From Gorsachius magnificus (taxonomy: Eukaryota; Chordata; Aves; Pelecaniformes; Ardeidae), in the NCBI GenBank assembly GCA_034008185.1, contig CM067109.1:33016885-33080884 (forward strand): a DNA stretch of 64,000 bases, in the 5' to 3' direction. Both the position numbers and the translations under genes were made by a program. Positions 61,037-64,000 of this stretch are shown here, one piece after another; position 1 is the stretch's first letter, and each line of letters opens with the position of its first letter. A model generated the notes under the pieces. That model saw only the letters and a list, made by a program, of their open reading frames with translations, did no database searches and was not told the DNA's origin.

Positions 61037-61657
61037 GTGGGAGACAAGGTGGTAGATGGGGTAGGTGTTGACCTATCCACATCAGAGGAGGCACAAAGAT
61101 CAGAAAGACCTGCCTCTCATATTACTACTACATCCATGAGGAGGAAGAGACAGGTAATAGTAGTGGGAGATTCCCATCTGAGGGGAACAGAGGGTCCAAT
61201 ATGCCAGGAAGACCCTGCTCTTATGGAGGTCTGCTGCCTCCCAGGAGCCCGGGTTAGAGACGTCACTAGGAAACTTCCTAGCCTGGTCCGACCGTCGGAC
61301 TACTATCCTTTACTGCTCTTCCACGTGGGTGCTGATGAAGTTGCAGTAAGTAGCCCGAGGGTGATTAAAAAAGAATTCAAAGCCTTGGGGTGCTTAGTAA
61401 AGGAATCTGGAGTACAGGTTATTTTTTCCTCGCTCCTTCCAGTGGTGGGCAGAGACACTGGGCAATACAGGCGGACTCAATCTATTAACACGTGGCTCCG
61501 CGACTGGTGTCGCTGCCACAACTTTGGATTCTTTGACCACGGGATGGTCTACATGGCACTGGGCTTGCTGGCATCAAATGGGAGCCAGCTTTCTCAAAGG
61601 GGGAAGAGGGTCTTTGCCCAGGAGATTGCAGGGCTCATTGACAGGGCTTTAAACTAG
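61037..61657 (+). pseudogene. CR1 ORF1 esterase domain (SGNH/GDSL-type), catalytic residues lost
   Basis: A 206-codon frame with an SGNH-hydrolase fold signature. Block I is VIVVGDSHLRG (residues 40-50, Ser46 in the nucleophile position), and a LLLFHVGADE block (93-101) stands where the family has a G-x-N-D word. The C-terminal ASNGSQLSQRGKRVF (179-193) stands where the family has D-G-x-H. CR1-like elements are known to carry such an esterase in ORF1; its role in transposition is unsettled. Here the general-base pair is Asn181 and Gln184 instead of Asp and His, and the oxyanion Asn block is altered, so hydrolase activity is not expected even if translated. It ends at the natural TAG. The first ATG used (61037) is internal; the true N-terminus is in the frameshifted part upstream. 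Confidence 0.85.
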
Positions 61658-61912
61658 ATGTGAAGGGGGAAGGGGAACCTATTGGGCTTGCCAGCGACAG
61701 GCTAGGGAATGAAAGGCAATGGTTAGCGGGACGGGGGGCTAGGATGAGCCTCAACCAGTTGCCCAGCAGTGTGCCAGGGGCACTGCAGCAAAGTTGAAGT
61801 CTGGCGGAGGTGAGCCAGAGGCTCCTGAGGTAGTAGGAGCCAACAAGGAAAAGCCCGTAAAACACCTCAAAGGAAACAAGGGTTGTTTCTGCTATGAAGG
61901 CCGACAGCTCAG

Positions 61913-62062
61913 ATGAAATGCCTCTATACAAACGCACGCAGCATGGGAAACAAACAAGAGGAGTTGGAAGCTATCGTGCTGCTAGAAAGCTACAACCTGA
62001 TCGCCATTAAGACATCTGCTGGAAATACAATACAGCAGAAAGGAAACAGTCCAGAAAGTTCC
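61913..62062 (+). pseudogene. CR1 ORF2 start, endonuclease truncated by deletion
   Basis: The ATG at 61913 opens MKCLYTNARSMGNKQEELEAIVLLESYNLIAI, the conserved start of the CR1 ORF2 endonuclease. At about 62008 the sequence jumps to codons for the I-C-W-K-Y-N-T segment located after the G-D-F-N motif. Compared with the 47.85-50.14 kb copy, about 300 bp are gone, including the I-x-E-T-W-W (Glu) and G-D-F (Asp/Asn) catalytic blocks. The join also changes frame. Targeted DNA nicking cannot be supported. Confidence 0.8.
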
Positions 62063-62070
62063 TGCAGTGT

Positions 62071-63636
62071 GTGGAAGATAACTTCCTGACACAGCTGGTA
62101 AGTGAGCCTACCAGGGGAAGTGCCCTGCTTGACCTCCTGTTCACTAACAGGGAAGGACTGGTGGGAGAGGTGGTGGTCGGAGGTCATCTAGGCCTTAGTG
62201 ATCATGAAATGGTAGAGTTTTCGATCTTTGGTGAGGTAAGGAAGGGGGTCAGCAAGACCGCCACCATGGATTTCCGGAGGGCAGACTTTGACCTGCTCAG
62301 AACGCTGGTTGGGAGAGTCCCTTGGGAGACAGTCCTGAAGGGAAAAGGGGTCCAGGAAGGCTGGGTTTTTTTCAAGGAAGAAGTCTTAAAGGCACAGGAC
62401 CAGGCTGTCCCCATGTGCCGTAAGACGAATCGGCGGGGAAGACGACCGGCCTGGCTGGACAGAGGACTACTAGTGCGACTAAGGGAAAAAAGGAGAGCTT
62501 ACCAGCTCTGGAAGAAGGGGCAGGCAACCCAAGGAGAGTACAGGGATCTTGTCAGGTCATGCAGAGAGGAGATTAGAAAGGCAAAAGCCCAACTGGAACT
62601 TAACCTGGCCACTGTTGTAAGGGATAATAAGAAAAGTTTTTATAAATATGTTAACAGCAAAAAGAGAGCCAGGGAGAAACTCCATCCACTAGTGGATGCA
62701 AGGGGGAACATTGCCACTAAAGACGAGGAAAAGGCTGAGATACTCAACGCCTTCTTTGCCTCGGTCTTTAATGGCCCGACGAGTTATCCCCAGGGTACCC
62801 AGCCTCCTGAGCTGGAAGATGGGGACAGAGAGTGGAATGAACCCCCCATAATCCAGGAGGAAGCAGTCTTTGACCTGCTATGCCACCTGGACATCCACAA
62901 GTCTATGGGGCCAGATGGGATCCACCCAAGAGTGCTGAAGGAGATGGCAGAGGAGCTTGCCAAGCCACTCTCTATCATTTATCAGCAGTCCTGGAGAACA
63001 GGGGAGGTCCCAGATGGCTGGAGGTTGGCAAATGTGACGCCTCTCTTCAAGAAGGGCCGGAAGGAGGATGCAGGGAACTACAGACCAGTCAGCCTGACCT
63101 CGGTACCGGGGAAAATTATGGAGCGGTTTATCTTGAGTGTGCTCACCAGGCACATGGAGGACAATCAGGGGATCAGGCCCAGTCAGCATGGGTTCACGAA
63201 AGGCAAGTCTTGCCTAACCAACCTGATTTCCTTCTATGACCAGGTGACCCGCCTGGTAGATGAGGGAAAGGCTGTGGATGTTGTCTACCTGGACTTCAGC
63301 AAAGCCTTCGACACAGTCTCTCATAGCATTCTCATAGAGAAGCTGGCAGTTCATGGCCTAGATGGATGTACTCTTTGCTGGGTTAAAAACTGGCTGGATG
63401 GCCGAGCCCAGAGAGTCGTGGTGAATGGAGCTAAATCCAGTTGGCGGCCGGTCACAAGCGGTGTCCCCCAGGGCTCAGTATTAGGGCTGGTCTTGTTTAA
63501 TATCTTTATCAATGACCTGGATGAGGGGATTGAGTGTGCCCTCAGTAAATTTGCAGATGACACCAAACTGGGTGGGAGTGTTGATCTGCTGGAGGGGAGG
63601 AGGGCTCTGCAAAGGGACCTGGACAGGCTGGATTGA
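62071..63636 (+). pseudogene. CR1 ORF2: end of endonuclease plus reverse transcriptase domain
   Basis: The longest coding frame in the window, 521 codons. It starts inside the endonuclease ([24 protein letters not shown]; the LSDHEMVEF histidine motif is at residues 43-45 of this frame). It continues through a basic linker to the RT: the [16 protein letters not shown] block, NVTPLFKKG...[32 protein letters not shown], motif [17 protein letters not shown] (Asp408), motif [24 protein letters not shown], and motif [11 protein letters not shown] (FADD, 494-497). The RT core appears intact apart from GLVLF for the usual GPVLF. The frame ends at TGA 63634-63636, where the relative at 57.85 kb has CGA (Arg), a CpG-to-TpG nonsense change. 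No true start codon belongs to this frame because of the upstream deletion. Confidence 0.92.
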
Positions 63637-64000
63637 TGGGCCGAGGCCAATTGTATGAGGTTCAACAAGGCCAAGTGCCGGGTCCTGCACTTTGGTCACA
63701 ACAACCCCATGCAGCGCTACAGGCTTGGGGAAGAGTGGCTGGAAAGCTGCCTGGTGGAAAAAGACCTGGGGGTACTGGTTGACAGCCGGCTGAATATGAG
63801 CCAGCAGTGTGCCCAGGTGGCCAAGAAGGCCAATGGCAACCTGGCCTGTATCAGGAATAGTGTGACCAGCAGGAGTAGGGAAGTGATCGTGCCCCTGTAC
63901 TCGGTGCTGGTGAGGCCGCACCTCGAATACTGTGTTCAGTTTTGGGCCCCTCACTACAAGAAAGATGTTGCCTTGCTGGAACAGGTCCAGAGGAGAGCAA
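63637..64000 (+). pseudogene. CR1 ORF2 post-RT domain, open to the window edge
   Basis: In the same frame beyond the nonsense codon, reading stays open for 121 codons to the window end. It reads [62 protein letters not shown] and [31 protein letters not shown]. It matches the 57.85-58.2 kb piece almost throughout. The single TGA is therefore the only break between RT and C-terminus in the visible part. Confidence 0.9.

Larger units (their letters stand above)
60175..64000 (+). mobile_element. CR1 LINE, long copy with 5' UTR, ORF1 and ORF2, runs off the window
   Basis: An abrupt switch from AT-rich to GC/CpG-rich DNA near 60175 marks the 5' UTR. ORF1 (60426 to about 61657, two frameshifts) and ORF2 (from about 61913) follow. 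The 3' end lies outside the window; judging from the 57.5-kb copy, about 0.65 kb is missing. Damage includes the ORF1 frameshifts, a ~300-bp endonuclease deletion near 62008 and a nonsense codon at 63634. The exact 5' end and target-site duplication cannot be determined here. It is the youngest-looking CR1 in the window. Confidence 0.95.

Noticed and set aside
62880..63239. 119-codon plus-strand frame inside the CR1 RT region
   Set aside because: An out-of-frame shadow of the RT domain.

Overview
The window looks like AT-rich, gene-poor DNA from a bird chromosome. The evidence is several CR1 non-LTR retrotransposons at different stages of decay, two of them with the avian/reptilian octamer tail (ATTCTATG)n. 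There are also solo LTRs of at least three endogenous-retrovirus families, two of which make 5-bp target-site duplications. The LTR families resemble ones I recall as common in neoavian genomes, so a neoavian bird is likely but not proven. I found no exon of a host protein-coding gene, no tRNA or rRNA gene and no CRISPR array. The window is best read as intergenic desert or the inside of a very long intron.

Layout. 1-4.5 kb: plain AT-rich DNA with two minus-strand CR1 3' fragments (1.4 and 2.67 kb). 4.47-5.2 kb: degraded LTR of family C. 5.2-18.9 kb: mostly unremarkable, with an ancient CR1/L3-like relic (12.4 kb), an old CR1 fragment (14.95 kb) and a compound microsatellite (14.3 kb). 18.9-32.2 kb: LTR-rich, with family C (18.95-19.5, minus), family A (20.49-21.08, plus), family B (25.755-26.625, plus), family A (27.37-27.95, minus) and an internally deleted family C (31.87-32.16, plus). 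32.2-42.9 kb: 10.7 kb in which I recognise only simple repeats. 42.87-46 kb: family B (minus), then two family A solo LTRs in inverted orientation 258 bp apart. 47.85-50.14 kb: a CR1 (minus) with 5' UTR-like, ORF1 and ORF2 parts but a large internal deletion over the reverse transcriptase. 50.1-57.5 kb: AT-rich, with one doubtful CR1 relic. 57.5-58.65 kb: CR1 3' half (plus). 60.17-64 kb: a long, relatively young CR1 (plus) running off the window end.

The 60.17-64 kb CR1 is the main coding content. It has a GC-rich 5' UTR with a TATA-like motif, ORF1 (Cys-rich/coiled-coil region followed by an SGNH-type esterase domain) and ORF2 (endonuclease plus reverse transcriptase). Every module except the RT core is damaged. 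ORF1 has two frameshifts, the esterase has lost its Asp/His dyad, about 300 bp of the endonuclease are missing, and a CpG-type nonsense change follows the RT domain. It therefore appears unable to move on its own. No new biological system is evident. The most informative signals are the mutational histories of these repeats: microhomology deletions, LTR repeat-number change and an inverted LTR pair.
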